Of a stretch of DNA of 64,000 nt, positions 1-10,466 are shown in pieces. The notes beneath the pieces were generated by a model that was not told the origin of the DNA, searched no databases, and saw only the letters and a list, made by a program, of their open reading frames with translations. Within the stretch, counting starts at the first letter, position 1; every line of letters begins with the position of its first letter. Source of the stretch: Gordonia sp. SID5947 (GTDB lineage Bacteria; Actinomycetota; Actinomycetes; Mycobacteriales; Mycobacteriaceae); assembly GCF_009862785.1 (NCBI RefSeq), contig NZ_WWHU01000001.1:372001-436000 (forward strand). The letters are read 5' to 3'. A program made the position numbers and the translations under genes.

Positions 1-1404
1 GGCGCCCGACAGCTTCCCGGATGCGGCGATCTCGGCCACCCGGGCGCGGTTGATCCGGGTGTCGTTGTAGTCGCCGAGCGCCGACTGGACGCTCTTGGCG
101 ATGGAGGCCACCTTTCGATAGCGCTTCTTGGCGAGGGGCTCGGCCGCATCGGTGCTGTAGCGCAATCGCTTTGCGCGCTTGCGAATGGTGTGCAGTTGTT
201 CCGCCCATTCCACGGAGCCTTCCGTGAGGCTCGACAACACGCTTTGTTCCTTGCGGATCTTCTTGCGACTCTTGGCGATGGCGCGGTCCACGGCGATCGT
301 CGCGTCGAGTTCGGCGTCCGGACCGGGTGGCGGTGACGCGATGAGTTCGTCGATCGCATCCAGGAGCGCGAAGTATCGATCGGAGTCCATCGCGGCGTGT
401 GCGGCCTTGATCGCGCGGTCGTGGATCGCGGTCTCGGTGCCGGCGAGCTCGGCGATCAGTGCCTGCGACGCGTTCTCGGCCTTCAGCAGGTTCTCGTCGA
501 GTGCCAGCTGGACTTCGGAGTCGCGGGCGTCGCCGAGGATCCTGGCGAGCAACTTCAGTTCTGCACCGATATGGCCGGTGCGCTCGGCGTCGAGAACGGT
601 CGGGAACCCGGAGAACACACTGCGCAGCCGGCGGCAGGCGACCCGCATCTGGTGCACCGCGTCCTCGGCGTCGATGCGCACGAGCGGGTCCTGGGTGATG
701 AGAGAGTTGCGATGGATCGCGATGTCGGTGACCACGAGTTCCAACGCGGTCGGTCGCCTGCCGAGGTGAGGTTCCACCACGGTCGGGGTAGAACCGATCG
801 CGCGTGCGAGTTTGGACGCCGACGACGGCTCACGTCCGCCTGCCCCGCGCAGGGTCTTCTCCGCGGTCTTGAGCAGTCGCGGATGCGGATCGTCGCCCAG
901 GAGCTCGAACTCCCATTCGGCCCATTCCTGGAAATGTCCACCGGGTAGCAGTGATTGGGCGGTGACCAGATCCTCGGCGAACTCTGCGACGGGCGCTCCG
1001 TCGGCTCCGAGCAACGTCGTCACCGTCCGTGTCGTGGACACGGCCGCCACCGGTATGAGCCTGCGGGTCCGGGTCAGCGCCACCACCGGTGAGATCAGTT
1101 CGGTCGGTACCTCGCCGTCGGCCGGCGCCTCGTCGAACCCGAGCCGGAGCTCACGTCGCGCGCCGGGCGCACCCGCTGGACGCTTGAGGTGCCATCCGGC
1201 GTCGTGGCCCCCGGTACGACGACGCACGGTGATCCGGTTGCCGGCCAGATCGAGGTTCTCGGTGTCGAAGTAGGTGGCATCGAGGTTGAACGTCTCGGGC
1301 TCCGTCGCGCCGATGACGCCGGGCAGGACTCGGAGGTCGGGGGCGGTGTGCCCCGCGTCGACATCGAACTTCAGTTCCACTTCGAGCTGCTCGGATGCGG
1401 CCAC
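1..1404 (-). CDS. CYTH and CHAD domain protein (3' end outside window)
   Basis: The reading frame is open from a GTG at 1404 to the window edge, giving 468 codons without the C-terminus. The start is supported by AGGAGG at 1410-1415, five bases upstream. Near the N-terminus EVELKF is the ExExK signature of the CYTH triphosphate-tunnel fold, which binds inorganic or organic triphosphates. The C-terminal half carries the CHAD helical domain, with VHQMRVACRRLRS encoded near 620-665 and KRAKRLRYSTD near 160-190; CHAD domains bind polyphosphate. The M. tuberculosis counterpart by gene order is Rv2226. The enzymatic activity is not known for this protein; a polyphosphate-related role is inference from the domains. 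Confidence 0.85.
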   Translation of the reverse strand, partial: MAASEQLEVELKFDVDAGHTAPDLRVLPGVIGATEPETFNLDATYFDTENLDLAGNRITVRRRTGGHDAGWHLKRPAGAPGARRELRLGFDEAPADGEVPTELISPVVALTRTRRLIPVAAVSTTRTVTTLLGADGAPVAEFAEDLVTAQSLLPGGHFQEWAEWEFELLGDDPHPRLLKTAEKTLRGAGGREPSSASKLARAIGSTPTVVEPHLGRRPTALELVVTDIAIHRNSLITQDPLVRIDAEDAVHQMRVACRRLRSVFSGFPTVLDAERTGHIGAELKLLARILGDARDSEVQLALDENLLKAENASQALIAELAGTETAIHDRAIKAAHAAMDSDRYFALLDAIDELIASPPPGPDAELDATIAVDRAIAKSRKKIRKEQSVLSSLTEGSVEWAEQLHTIRKRAKRLRYSTDAAEPLAKKRYRKVASIAKSVQSALGDYNDTRINRARVAEIAASGKLSGA

Positions 1405-1479
1405 CCGGTCCTCCTGTCCCTGGGCGCGGGTCGATGCACGCGCCCGACGTGTCCTGTGTCTGTGCAGTCTAAGCCGGGC

Positions 1480-2457
1480 TCAGGGCATGCGATTCGCGAA
1501 AGCGTCCGTCGCGGTGATCAGGTGGTGCTTGATGCCCGGCTCGAAGGACGCGTGCCCGGCGTCATCGACGATGTGCAGCTGCGCGCTGGGCCACGCGCGG
1601 TGGAGGTCCCACGCGCTGCGCGTCGGGCAGACGACGTCATAGCGGCCCTGCACGATCACGCCCGGGATCTCGGCGATGCGGTCGATCCGGGTGAGCAGTT
1701 GCCCGTCCTCGAGGAACCCGTGATTGACGAAGTAGTGGTTCTCGATGGTCGCGAACGCGAGGTCGAAACGAGGCTTGTCCGCGTCGCTCGGCTGGTCGTC
1801 CGGCTTGGGCGGGAGCAGGTGGCTGGTGGCCTGCTCCCAGCCGGTCCAGGCGCTCGCGGCGGCCTGGGCGACGGCACGATCGGGCGAGGTGAGCAGACGG
1901 TGGTAGGCGGCGACCAGGTCGCCGTCGCGCTCCGCGTGCGGAACGGGCGCCAGATACGACTCCCACAGGTCGGGATAGATGTGGGCCGCGCCGCCGTTGT
2001 AGTACCAGTCGATCTCGCTGCGCCGCAGCAGGAAGATCCCGCGCAGGACGAGTTCGGTCACCCGGTCCGGATGTGTCTGCGCGTAGGCGAGACCGAGGGT
2101 CGAACCCCACGACCCGCCGAACACCTGCCACCGCTCGATGCCGAGGTGCTCGCGTAGCAACTCCATGTCGGCGATCAGGTGCCCGGTGGTGTTGGTGGAC
2201 AGATCGGCGCCGTCGGCGATGTGGGGACGCGACTTGCCGCACCCGCGTTGATCGAAGAGCACGATCCGATAGCGTGCCGGGTCGAAGAATCGACGCTGAT
2301 CGGGTGCGGTACCGCCGCCGGGGCCGCCGTGGACGAACACCACCGGCTTGCCCTCGGGGTTCCCGGAGGTCTCCCAGTAGATCTGCTGGCCGTCGCCGAC
2401 GTCGAGGTGGCCCTGGTCGTACGGTTCGATGCTCGGGTAGAAGTCGCGCATGGGCAC
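1480..2457 (-). CDS. pip: Prolyl aminopeptidase (proline iminopeptidase)
   Basis: A 325-residue alpha/beta hydrolase of peptidase family S33 that removes N-terminal proline from peptides; cytoplasmic, with no signal peptide. Visible motifs are the oxyanion-hole loop HGGPGGG (residues 43-49), the nucleophile elbow GGSWGS with Ser116, the acid in GRYDVVCP and the histidine in DDAGHASFEPG near the C-terminus. The order and spacing match the E. coli and Serratia enzymes nearly end to end, including YAQTHPDRVTELVLRG. A second in-frame ATG two codons downstream is an equally possible start. It lies 23 bases from panB on the same strand and may be read with it. Confidence 0.93.
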   Translation of the reverse strand: MPMRDFYPSIEPYDQGHLDVGDGQQIYWETSGNPEGKPVVFVHGGPGGGTAPDQRRFFDPARYRIVLFDQRGCGKSRPHIADGADLSTNTTGHLIADMELLREHLGIERWQVFGGSWGSTLGLAYAQTHPDRVTELVLRGIFLLRRSEIDWYYNGGAAHIYPDLWESYLAPVPHAERDGDLVAAYHRLLTSPDRAVAQAAASAWTGWEQATSHLLPPKPDDQPSDADKPRFDLAFATIENHYFVNHGFLEDGQLLTRIDRIAEIPGVIVQGRYDVVCPTRSAWDLHRAWPSAQLHIVDDAGHASFEPGIKHHLITATDAFANRMP

Positions 2458-2480
2458 AACCCTATGCGCGGCGGCTCCCG

Positions 2481-3335
2481 TCAGTAGCTGTGTTCCGGAG
2501 CGGGGAAGGCTCCGCGCCGGACTTCGTCGGCGTATTGCTCTGCCGCGGAACGCAGTTCGGTACCGACGTCACCGAAGCGCTTGACGAACTTGGCGGTCTT
2601 GCCGTGTGTGAGTCCGGCCATGTCCTGCCAGACGAGCACCTGCGCGTCGGTCTCGTTGCCCGCACCGATTCCGACGGTCGGGATGGTGAGCTTGCGGGTG
2701 ATCTGGCCTGCCAGGTCGGCGGGCACCATCTCCATCACCACGGCGAATGCGCCGGCCTCCTGGACCGCGATCGCGTCGTCGACGAGCTGGTCACCTGCGT
2801 CGCCACGGCCCTGGACCCGGTAACCACCGAGGCCGTTCACGCTCTGCGGGGTGAAGCCGATGTGCGCCATCACCGGGATGCCGGCCGCGGTCAGCGCGGC
2901 GATCTGAGGGGCGACGCGCTCGCCGCCCTCGATCTTGATGGCGTGGGCACCGGTCTCCTTGAACACCTTGACGGCCGATTCGAGTGCCTGCTGCGGACTC
3001 GCCTCGTAGCTGCCGAAGGGCAGGTCGGCGACGACCAGCGCCTGCGGCGCGCCTCGGACCACCGCGCGGATCAACGGGATGAGCTCGTCGACGGAGACCG
3101 GGATGGTGGTGTCGTAACCGAGGACGACATTGGCTGCCGAGTCGCCGACGAGCAGGACCGGGATGCCGGCCGCGTCGAAGATGCGGGCGGTGGAGTAGTC
3201 GTAGCAGGTCAGCATGGACCACTTCTCACCGTCGGCCTTCATCTGTGCCAGATGGTGGACACGCGTGGCGCGGCGGCGGGGAGAGGGATCTGACGCAGAG
3301 GAAGCGGACGCGCCATACACCGAAGAATCGGACAT
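2481..3335 (-). CDS. panB: 3-methyl-2-oxobutanoate hydroxymethyltransferase
   Basis: Ketopantoate hydroxymethyltransferase, the first committed step of pantothenate and CoA synthesis: it transfers a hydroxymethyl group from methylene-tetrahydrofolate to alpha-ketoisovalerate. The 284 residues fit the family size with a short N-terminal extension rich in Ser and Arg. Recognisable segments are [19 protein letters not shown], the metal-binding [25 protein letters not shown] and AIKIEGG, then [13 protein letters not shown] and [12 protein letters not shown]. Gene order matches Rv2225. It is transcribed away from the CaeA-like gene, with 162 bases between them that must hold both promoters. Confidence 0.95.
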   Translation of the reverse strand: MSDSSVYGASASSASDPSPRRRATRVHHLAQMKADGEKWSMLTCYDYSTARIFDAAGIPVLLVGDSAANVVLGYDTTIPVSVDELIPLIRAVVRGAPQALVVADLPFGSYEASPQQALESAVKVFKETGAHAIKIEGGERVAPQIAALTAAGIPVMAHIGFTPQSVNGLGGYRVQGRGDAGDQLVDDAIAVQEAGAFAVVMEMVPADLAGQITRKLTIPTVGIGAGNETDAQVLVWQDMAGLTHGKTAKFVKRFGDVGTELRSAAEQYADEVRRGAFPAPEHSY

Positions 3336-3497
3336 CGTTGTCTCTTTTCTGCCTCGAGTCCTGCCAAGCAGGTACCCGGGTTGGGTTGGACGCCATCCAT
3401 TGTGTCACCGGGCTGCACGCGGTTGAATGCCCGTGACCTGTGGCTTTCCTCACATGTCCAGTGCGGGGGCGCATCCGGCGGACCGTACGATCGCCGC

Positions 3498-5030
3498 ATG
3501 CCGCTCCTGCGTCGAACCACGGTGCGACGGCTCGCCGTCGGCGCGGTGGTCATGGCGCTCGGCGTGCTGTGCGGTTGTCGTGTCCTGCCCGCGGGAGGCG
3601 GGATCGAATGGCACGCCTGCGGTCCCGACGACGGCGTCGCGGCCACCGCGGCACCGGGAGCCGTGGCCGGTCGCCTGTCGTGTGGCCGGCTGTCCGTTCC
3701 GCTCGATCCCCGCGATCCGGCTCTGGGCTCGATATCCCTCGCGGTCGCGCGGCTGGGCGCCGCGGAACCCTCCACGGGCACGCTGGTGATCAATCCGGGC
3801 GGCCCGGGTGGCTCCGGAGTCCACCATCTCGTCGGCTCCGCTGGGCGCCTGGCGCAGTTGCCGCTCGCGAACAGCCACGACATCGTCTCGTTCGACCCGC
3901 GTGGTGTAGGGGCGTCCCGGCCGGCGATCCGGTGCCGCACCGACGCCGAGCGCGACGCCGAACGTGTGATGGATCTGGGCGGCGGATCGGTTGCCGCGAT
4001 CGCGCGGGTCGAGCGATATCGGCAGATGTTGGCGCGGCAGTGTCGTGACCGCGTCGGCCCGGAGGTGCTGTCGCGGGTCGGGACCGACTTCGTCGCCGGT
4101 GACCTCGACCGGATCCGGGCCGCGCTCGGCGTCGATCAGATCGCGTTCCTCGGCTACTCGTACGGCACCCGAATCGGTCTCGAGTATGCGAAACGACATC
4201 CCTCGCGACTCGACGCGCTCGTCCTCGACGGCGTGGTCGATCCCGACGAGGATCCGGTCGACGCGTCGGTAGATCAGGCCCGGGGATTTCAACAGGCCTT
4301 CGATGCGTTCGCCACGGACTGTGCTCGGCGGCCCGGTTGCCCGCTGAGTGGTGGGGCCGCGGAGCGGGTCGCCGGGTATCGCGAGTTGGTGGCGGCGTTG
4401 CTCGCGCACCCGGCGGCGTCGGCAGAACGGCGCGAGCTCTCGGCAGCGGACGCCGAGACCGCGACGGTGGCCGCGCTGTATCAGGAATCGGCGTGGGACG
4501 ACCTGCGGTCGGCGCTGATCGGACTGGCGTCGGGGGACGGCACCGGCATGCTACGACTTGCCGACTCCCTCGAGGGCAGAGACGGCGCCGGCCGGTACGA
4601 CGCGACGCAGGACGCATTCCTCGCGATCACGTGTGCCGACGACCGCCGGGTGCCGGATCGGGCGCGCTACGACGAGTTGGACCGTCGGGTGCGCACCGCT
4701 GCTCCTTTTCGCGACGACGGGCGTGGCGGGGGGCGCGGACCACGGGGGACCTGTGAATTCTGGACACCCGCGGTCCGCGCCGACGACAGTCCGCCGAACG
4801 GGGTCGTGCTCGGCGCGGGTGCGCCGCGTCCACTCGTCGTGGCGTCCACCGGGGACCCGGCCACGCCGTACCCGACGGCGATGACGGTGGCGCGACGCGT
4901 CGGTGCGATGGTCGTCAGTGTCGACCAGCACGCGCACACCGCGGTTTTCCAGGGCGACGGCTGCGTCGACAAGGCGGTGGGCGACTATCTGACCGATCCC
5001 ACAGTGCCGCATCGCATTCTCGAATGCTGA
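3498..5030 (+). CDS. caeA: CaeA/Hip1-like secreted lipoprotein serine hydrolase
   Basis: A 510-residue alpha/beta hydrolase of the TAP/SlpD family. It begins with a short basic segment and a hydrophobic stretch ending in the lipobox LCGC (Cys27), so it should be an exported lipoprotein at the outer face of the membrane. The nucleophile elbow is GYSYG with Ser221, preceded by VSFDPRGVGASRP; the C-terminal region has STGDPATPYPTA and QHAHTAVF, which should carry the acid and histidine. The start at 3498 is preferred over upstream in-frame codons because it puts the signal peptide at the N-terminus. By position it equals Rv2224c (CaeA/Hip1), a cell-envelope protease and esterase. A second paralogue (Rv2223c in M. 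tuberculosis) is absent. Confidence 0.88.
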   Translation: MPLLRRTTVRRLAVGAVVMALGVLCGCRVLPAGGGIEWHACGPDDGVAATAAPGAVAGRLSCGRLSVPLDPRDPALGSISLAVARLGAAEPSTGTLVINPGGPGGSGVHHLVGSAGRLAQLPLANSHDIVSFDPRGVGASRPAIRCRTDAERDAERVMDLGGGSVAAIARVERYRQMLARQCRDRVGPEVLSRVGTDFVAGDLDRIRAALGVDQIAFLGYSYGTRIGLEYAKRHPSRLDALVLDGVVDPDEDPVDASVDQARGFQQAFDAFATDCARRPGCPLSGGAAERVAGYRELVAALLAHPAASAERRELSAADAETATVAALYQESAWDDLRSALIGLASGDGTGMLRLADSLEGRDGAGRYDATQDAFLAITCADDRRVPDRARYDELDRRVRTAAPFRDDGRGGGRGPRGTCEFWTPAVRADDSPPNGVVLGAGAPRPLVVASTGDPATPYPTAMTVARRVGAMVVSVDQHAHTAVFQGDGCVDKAVGDYLTDPTVPHRILEC

Positions 5031-5075
5031 GATTCGTGCCGCAAAACCGCAGGATGCTGAGTTCGACTCGAACAT

Positions 5076-5091
5076 GTAACACGGATTTAAC
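5076..5091 (+). promoter_or_regulatory. Possible GlnR half-site upstream of glnA2
   Basis: GTAAC, six bases, then TTAAC lie 24-39 bases before the glnA2 start. The first element fits the GlnR a-box GTnAC; the second is a poor b-box (GAAAC expected). The much better site before glnA1 makes a shared regulator plausible, but this could be ordinary AT-rich promoter sequence. Confidence 0.25.
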
Positions 5092-5114
5092 AGGCTACTT
5101 CTAATGTCCGGGGC

Positions 5115-6455
5115 ATGGATCGCCAAAAGGAATTCGTGCTGCGGACCCTCGAAGAGCGCGACATCCGATTCGTGAGGCTGTGGTTCACCGACGTCCTCGG
5201 CTACCTCAAGTCCGTGGCGATCGCACCCGCCGAGCTCGAGGGGGCCTTCGCCGAGGGTATCGGGTTCGACGGCTCGGCCATCGAGGGATTCTCCCGTGTG
5301 TCCGAGGCGGACACGGTCGCCAAGCCCGATCCGTCGACCTTCCAGATCCTGCCGTGGACGACCTCGACCGGTCGCCACCACTCCGCGCGGATGTTCTGCG
5401 ACATCGCGATGCCCGACGGCACCCCGAGCTGGGCGGACTCGCGACACGTTCTGCGTCGTCAGCTCAACAAGGCAGCCGACCAGGGCTTCAGTTGCTACGT
5501 GCACCCGGAGATCGAGTTCTTCTTGCTGAAGGACGCCCCGCTGGACGGCAGCGTGCCGACACCCGCCGACTCGGGTGGCTACTTCGACCAGGCCGTGCAC
5601 GACGCCGCACCGAACTTCCGTCGCCATGCCATCGAGGCCCTGGAGTCGATGGGGATCTCGGTGGAGTTCTCTCATCACGAGGGCGCGCCCGGACAGCAGG
5701 AGATCGACCTGCGCTACGCGGACGCACTGTCCATGGCCGACAACGTGATGACCTTCCGGTACGTCATCAAGGAGGTCGCCATCGACGAGGGCACCTGGGC
5801 GACCTTCATGCCGAAGCCGTTCAGCGAGTTCCCGGGCTCGGCGATGCACACGCACATGAGCCTGTTCGAGGGCGACACCAACGCATTCCACAACCCCGAC
5901 GACCCGATGCAGCTGTCGACCACCGGTAAGCAGTTCATCGCGGGAATCCTGCATCACGCCAGTGAGATCAGCGCGGTCACCAACCAGTGGGTGAACTCCT
6001 ACAAGCGCCTGATCCACGGTGGCGAGGCGCCGACGGCCGCCACCTGGGGTGGCGCCAACCGGTCTGCCCTGATCCGGCTTCCGCTGTACACGCCGAACAA
6101 GGCGTCGTCGCGGCGGATCGAGGTCCGCAGCCCGGACTCTGCGTGCAATCCGTACCTGACCTTCGCGGTACTGCTCGCGGCCGGATTGAAGGGCATCAGC
6201 GAGGGGTACGAGTTGCCAGACGAGGCCGAGGACGACGTGTGGGCGCTGACTCCGGCCGAACGACGGGCGATGGGCTATCGGGAGTTGCCGGGCAGCCTCG
6301 CCGACGCCCTCGTGGAGATGGAGAAGTCGGAGCTGGTGGCCGAGGCACTCGGTGAACACGTCTTCGATTACTTCCTTCGCAACAAGTGGACCGAGTGGAC
6401 GAGCTACCGCAGCCTGGTCACGCCGTACGAGCTGAAGAACTACCTGCCGCTGTAG
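5115..6455 (+). CDS. glnA2: Type I glutamine synthetase GlnA2
   Basis: A 446-residue class I glutamine synthetase, the exact length of M. tuberculosis GlnA2 (Rv2222c). Family motifs are FDGSAIEGF, the metal-binding PEIEFFLL, GQQEIDLRYADAL, the ATP-site FMPKPFSEFPGSAMHTHMS and NSYKRLIHGGEAPT with NRSALIRLP. It lacks the adenylylated tyrosine context (LYELPPEE) that GlnA1 has, so the neighbouring GlnE probably does not modify it. The expected reaction is glutamate plus ammonia plus ATP to glutamine, although this subfamily is less active than GlnA1 and its physiological substrate is less certain. It is followed after 49 bases by glnE on the same strand. Confidence 0.95.
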   Translation: MDRQKEFVLRTLEERDIRFVRLWFTDVLGYLKSVAIAPAELEGAFAEGIGFDGSAIEGFSRVSEADTVAKPDPSTFQILPWTTSTGRHHSARMFCDIAMPDGTPSWADSRHVLRRQLNKAADQGFSCYVHPEIEFFLLKDAPLDGSVPTPADSGGYFDQAVHDAAPNFRRHAIEALESMGISVEFSHHEGAPGQQEIDLRYADALSMADNVMTFRYVIKEVAIDEGTWATFMPKPFSEFPGSAMHTHMSLFEGDTNAFHNPDDPMQLSTTGKQFIAGILHHASEISAVTNQWVNSYKRLIHGGEAPTAATWGGANRSALIRLPLYTPNKASSRRIEVRSPDSACNPYLTFAVLLAAGLKGISEGYELPDEAEDDVWALTPAERRAMGYRELPGSLADALVEMEKSELVAEALGEHVFDYFLRNKWTEWTSYRSLVTPYELKNYLPL

Positions 6456-6504
6456 CCACGCCCTGGTGCACACCGGGGCGGTCACGCCCGCTACCTTTTG
6501 AGGT

Positions 6505-9500
6505 GTGACTTCGCTTCGTGGCCGCGGCCGCGTACCCAGTGCCGGCCGTCTCGGGCTGCTCGAGAACACCGCCCCGGGTCACCTCGCCGAACTGGAGTGG
6601 GACAAGGACGATTCGGTCGACGTGCTGTGGGCGCTGTCCCGTGCGCCCGACGCCGATCTGGCACTTCGGGCACTGATCCGTCTCAAGGGTGCGGCCGGTG
6701 CCGACGAGTGGGCCGAGGTCGACGACCGCATCCGGACCGACACGGGATTTCGCGGTCGGCTTTTCGCCGTACTCGGGGCTTCCGACGCGCTCGGCGACCA
6801 CATGGTTGCCGAGCCGTCGAGCTGGCGCCTGCTGCTCGGCGCGACGCTGCCGTCCGTCGACGAGATGAACGAGCGCATGCTGGCGTCGGTGGAAGCCACA
6901 CCCGAGCCCGGCGCGCTCGAGATGGGCAACAAGGTCTACCGTGCGGCGATCACCGGACCCAAGGCCGTGGTCGCGTTGCGGACCGCATACCGGAATCTCC
7001 TGTTGCAGTTGGCCGCCCGCGATGTCGCGCCGACCGTTCAAGACGAGCCGGTGATCTACCTCCCGGAGGTCGGCGGCTTCCTCGCCGACCTCGCGGATGC
7101 GGCGCTCACCGCCGCACTGGCGGTCGCGGTCGCCGAAGTGTGCGGCGACCAGCCGCTGCAGGTGCGGCTGGCGATCATCGCGATGGGCAAATGCGGTGCG
7201 CGTGAGCTGAATTACGTGAGCGATGTCGACGTGGTGTTCGTCAGTGAACCCGCAGACGGTGTGGCCGCCCGGATCGCCGGCGAGGTGATGCGGGTCGGAT
7301 CGCTGGCCTTCTTCGAGGTCGATGCCGCCCTCCGGCCGGAGGGCAAGGCAGGCGCACTCACCCGGACCCTCGAGTCGCATGTCGCCTACTACCGGCGGTG
7401 GGCCAAGACGTGGGAGTTCCAGGCGTTGCTGAAGGCTCGCGCGATGACCGGGGACATGGAACTGGCCGACGACTATCTGGCGGCGGTGAGCCCGATGGTG
7501 TGGACCGCCGCCGAGCGCGAGGATTTCGTTCCGGAGACGCAGGCGATGCGACGCCGCGTCGAGTCGCTGGTTCCGGAGGAGTTGCGCGAGCGCAATCTCA
7601 AGCTCGGCAGCGGAAGCCTTCGCGACGTCGAATTCGCCGTACAGCTCCTGCAGATGGTGCACGGACGCGTTGACGAGGAGATCCGCGTCAAGGCCACCGT
7701 CGACGCGCTCAGTGCGCTGACTGCCGGTGGTTACGTCGGCCGTGACGACGGAGCGAATCTCACTGCGTCCTATCAATTCCTGCGCGCGCTCGAACATCGG
7801 CTCCAGCTGCAGCGGCTGTCGCGCACCCACCTGCTCCCGGCCTTCGAGGACGAGGGGAACATGCGTTGGCTCGCCCGGGCCGCGCACATCCGCCAGGAGG
7901 GCGACCGTGATGCGACGGGCGTGCTGCGCGAAGAGCTCAAACGTCACAAGTCGCGTATCCGCAGATTGCACGAGAAGCTCTTCTACCGTCCGCTCCTCGA
8001 TGCGGCCACCCGGTTCAACACCGACGAACTGACGCTCACCGACAAGTCGGCCGAACGTCGTCTGTCGGCGCTCGGCTACGCGAAACCCGAACGCGCACTG
8101 AGTCATATCCGTGCTCTCGCGTCCGCCGCAGGACGGCGGGGGCAGATCCAGTTGCTGATACTGCCGTCGTTGCTCGAGTGGATCGGCAACACCCCCGATC
8201 CCGATGCCGGGTTGCTGAACTATCGCCGGCTCTGCGACGTGATGGACAAAGAGGAGTGGTTCATCCGGCTGTTGCGCGACGACGGTGTCGTCGCCGAACG
8301 GCTGATGCACGTGCTTGGCACGTCGGAGTACATAGCCAATCTGCTCATGCGGTCACCCGAGGTGATCCATCTGTATTCCGATGGGGCCAACGGCCCCAAG
8401 CTGTGTGAGGTCCAGCCGAAGGACGTCGCCCGCGGGCTCATCGCGTCGACGGTGCGTCAGCCGGATCTCAAACGTGCAGTGGCGGCTGCGCGGTCGCATC
8501 GCCGCTTCGAGCTCGCGCGGGTCGCTTCCGCCGACATCCTCGGCATGATGGACGTCCCGGCGGTGTGCGCGGCGCTGTCGTCGGTCTGGGCATCGGTGCT
8601 CAATGCCGCGCTCACCGTCGTGATCGCCGAGTCGGAGCGTGACCGCGGGACCCCGGCTCCCGCTCGGATCGCGGTGATCGGCATGGGTCGACTCGGTGGT
8701 GGCGAACTCGGCTACGGGTCGGATGCGGACGTGCTCTTCGTCTGCGAGCCGGAGCCGGACGTCGATGAGGCGGCCGCTGTCCGCTGGTCGCAGACGATCG
8801 CGGAGAAGGTTCGCTCGATGCTGGGATCGCCCAGCGAGGATCCCCCGCTGGAGGTCGACACCGGACTCCGTCCGGAAGGCCGTAACGGCCCGGTCGTGCG
8901 GACGCTCAGTGCGTACGCCGCCTACTACGACCAATGGGCGCAGCCATGGGAGATCCAGGCGTTGTTGCGGGCCCATCAGGTCGCAGGCGACGATCAGCTC
9001 GGGATCGAGTTCCTGCACATGGCCGATCGCATCCGATACCCCGAGGGCGGGGTGTCGGGAGAGGCGGTCAAGGAGATCCGCCGGATCAAGGCCCGAGTCG
9101 ATTCCGAGCGTCTGCCGCGGGGCGCCGATCCGGCGACCCACACCAAACTGGGGCGCGGCGGTCTCGCCGACATCGAATGGACCGTCCAGCTCATCCAACT
9201 GCGGTACGCCCACAGCTACCCGTCGTTGCACAACACGTCCACACTCCAGGTCCTCGACGCCATCGGGGCGGCGGAGCTGTTGGGGGAGAACGACGTGGCG
9301 CTGCTGAAGGAAGCCTGGCTGACCGCCACCAACGCGCGCAACGCCTTGGTACTGGTCCGCGGGAAGCCGATCGATCAGCTTCCCGCCCCGGGCAGGCAAT
9401 TGCGCGCGGTCGCATACGCCGCCGGCTGGCCAGAAGATCAGGCGGCCGAATTCCTGGAGAACTATCTGCGCGTCACGCGTCGGGCAAAGGCCGTGGTGCG

Positions 9501-9519
9501 CACGGTGTTCGGAGCGTGA
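6505..9519 (+). CDS. glnE: Bifunctional glutamine synthetase adenylyltransferase/adenylyl-removase
   Basis: A 1004-residue GlnE, close to the 994 residues of M. tuberculosis Rv2221c. It has the two tandem nucleotidyltransferase-type halves: the N-terminal adenylyl-removase domain with [19 protein letters not shown] (near residue 240) and the C-terminal adenylyltransferase domain with [20 protein letters not shown] (near residue 735). Each half is followed by a helical segment containing [11 protein letters not shown] or [11 protein letters not shown]. It attaches and removes AMP on GlnA1 (Tyr405 in this window), switching glutamine synthetase off under nitrogen excess. The start is a GTG at 6505. 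Its stop overlaps the start of the next gene by four bases, so the two are probably translationally coupled. Confidence 0.96.
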   Translation: MTSLRGRGRVPSAGRLGLLENTAPGHLAELEWDKDDSVDVLWALSRAPDADLALRALIRLKGAAGADEWAEVDDRIRTDTGFRGRLFAVLGASDALGDHMVAEPSSWRLLLGATLPSVDEMNERMLASVEATPEPGALEMGNKVYRAAITGPKAVVALRTAYRNLLLQLAARDVAPTVQDEPVIYLPEVGGFLADLADAALTAALAVAVAEVCGDQPLQVRLAIIAMGKCGARELNYVSDVDVVFVSEPADGVAARIAGEVMRVGSLAFFEVDAALRPEGKAGALTRTLESHVAYYRRWAKTWEFQALLKARAMTGDMELADDYLAAVSPMVWTAAEREDFVPETQAMRRRVESLVPEELRERNLKLGSGSLRDVEFAVQLLQMVHGRVDEEIRVKATVDALSALTAGGYVGRDDGANLTASYQFLRALEHRLQLQRLSRTHLLPAFEDEGNMRWLARAAHIRQEGDRDATGVLREELKRHKSRIRRLHEKLFYRPLLDAATRFNTDELTLTDKSAERRLSALGYAKPERALSHIRALASAAGRRGQIQLLILPSLLEWIGNTPDPDAGLLNYRRLCDVMDKEEWFIRLLRDDGVVAERLMHVLGTSEYIANLLMRSPEVIHLYSDGANGPKLCEVQPKDVARGLIASTVRQPDLKRAVAAARSHRRFELARVASADILGMMDVPAVCAALSSVWASVLNAALTVVIAESERDRGTPAPARIAVIGMGRLGGGELGYGSDADVLFVCEPEPDVDEAAAVRWSQTIAEKVRSMLGSPSEDPPLEVDTGLRPEGRNGPVVRTLSAYAAYYDQWAQPWEIQALLRAHQVAGDDQLGIEFLHMADRIRYPEGGVSGEAVKEIRRIKARVDSERLPRGADPATHTKLGRGGLADIEWTVQLIQLRYAHSYPSLHNTSTLQVLDAIGAAELLGENDVALLKEAWLTATNARNALVLVRGKPIDQLPAPGRQLRAVAYAAGWPEDQAAEFLENYLRVTRRAKAVVRTVFGA

Positions 9520-10466
9520 TCGGCCCGCTCATCCGGTTCGTGTCGTTGCTCGTCGGATGGGTTCTGCTCGCCGCGGCCGCGATCGCGGTCTGGTTGCACC
9601 ACTTCCCGTCTCGCGGTGAGCTCAGCGTGTATCTGACCGGCGCGGTCCCGTGTGCGCTCGTCGCCGCGGTGGTGGCCGTCGCGATCTTCGCCGCCACCCG
9701 GCGGTGGATTCTGCTGACGGTCGCGATGATCGTGTCGACCGCGCTCTGCTACACACAGGTGCCGCTGGCGCGGGCGCAGGATGCCCCTACGGGCCGTCCG
9801 GTCACCGTTGTCACCGCGAACATGTTGTTCGGTGGAGCCGATGTCGACGCGCTGGCCCGAGAGACCGCGACGGTCGATGCGGACTTCGTGTCGGTGCAAG
9901 AGGTGACCCCGGAGGCTCTGGCGCGGCTGCGGGCGAGCTCCATCGGTCGCCTGTTGCCGTTCACCTTCGCGCTGCCGGGCCCCGGGGCGGCCGGCACCGC
10001 GATGTTCGGCCGCACACCGCTGTCCGGCCAGGCGGCCATCGAGGGCACCGCGTTGCACAACCTCGCCGGGGTGATCGACCTTCCCGGCGCCCCGCGGACG
10101 CGGGTGCTCGCAGTACACCCGGGCGCCCCGCTGCCGGGCCGGACGACGACCTGGCGTAGCGATCTCGACCGACTCGGGGTGTACCTGCGTGCGCTGCCGC
10201 CGGGCCGGCTGATCGCGGCGGGGGACTTCAACGCGACCTGGGACCATGCCGGTTACCGTGATCTGTTGCGCGACGGGATCGTCGACGCGACGGAGCAGTC
10301 GGGCGCCGGGTTCCAGCCGACATATCCGACCGACCGCCTCGGTGGACATCCGCTGGTCGCCATCGACCACGTCATCAGTCGTGGATTCGTCGCGACGTCC
10401 GTACGGACCTTCGATCTGCCGGGTTCCGATCACCGAGGAGTGGTGGTAACACTGGTGCCGACATGA
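9516..10466 (+). CDS. Membrane-anchored endonuclease/exonuclease/phosphatase family protein
   Basis: A 316-residue protein starting at GTG 9516, which overlaps the glnE stop (GTGA). Three hydrophobic segments within the first 85 residues ([18 protein letters not shown], then [16 protein letters not shown] and [14 protein letters not shown]) are followed by an EEP domain: [27 protein letters not shown] and [10 protein letters not shown], which contain the metal-binding Glu, Asp-Asn and Asp-His pair of the family. The catalytic domain is expected outside the membrane. The family includes phosphodiesterases acting on DNA, sphingolipids and phosphoinositides, and the substrate here cannot be read from sequence. 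The next gene overlaps it by four bases. Confidence 0.85.
   Translation: MIGPLIRFVSLLVGWVLLAAAAIAVWLHHFPSRGELSVYLTGAVPCALVAAVVAVAIFAATRRWILLTVAMIVSTALCYTQVPLARAQDAPTGRPVTVVTANMLFGGADVDALARETATVDADFVSVQEVTPEALARLRASSIGRLLPFTFALPGPGAAGTAMFGRTPLSGQAAIEGTALHNLAGVIDLPGAPRTRVLAVHPGAPLPGRTTTWRSDLDRLGVYLRALPPGRLIAAGDFNATWDHAGYRDLLRDGIVDATEQSGAGFQPTYPTDRLGGHPLVAIDHVISRGFVATSVRTFDLPGSDHRGVVVTLVPT

Noticed and set aside
3336..3497. Small gene between panB and the CaeA-like gene
   Set aside because: Short frames exist but none has a ribosome site or sensible composition; it is best read as a divergent promoter region.
4551..6569. Long open frame antisense to the caeA-like and glnA2 genes
   Set aside because: Shadow of third-position GC bias; no motif, and the sense genes are certain.
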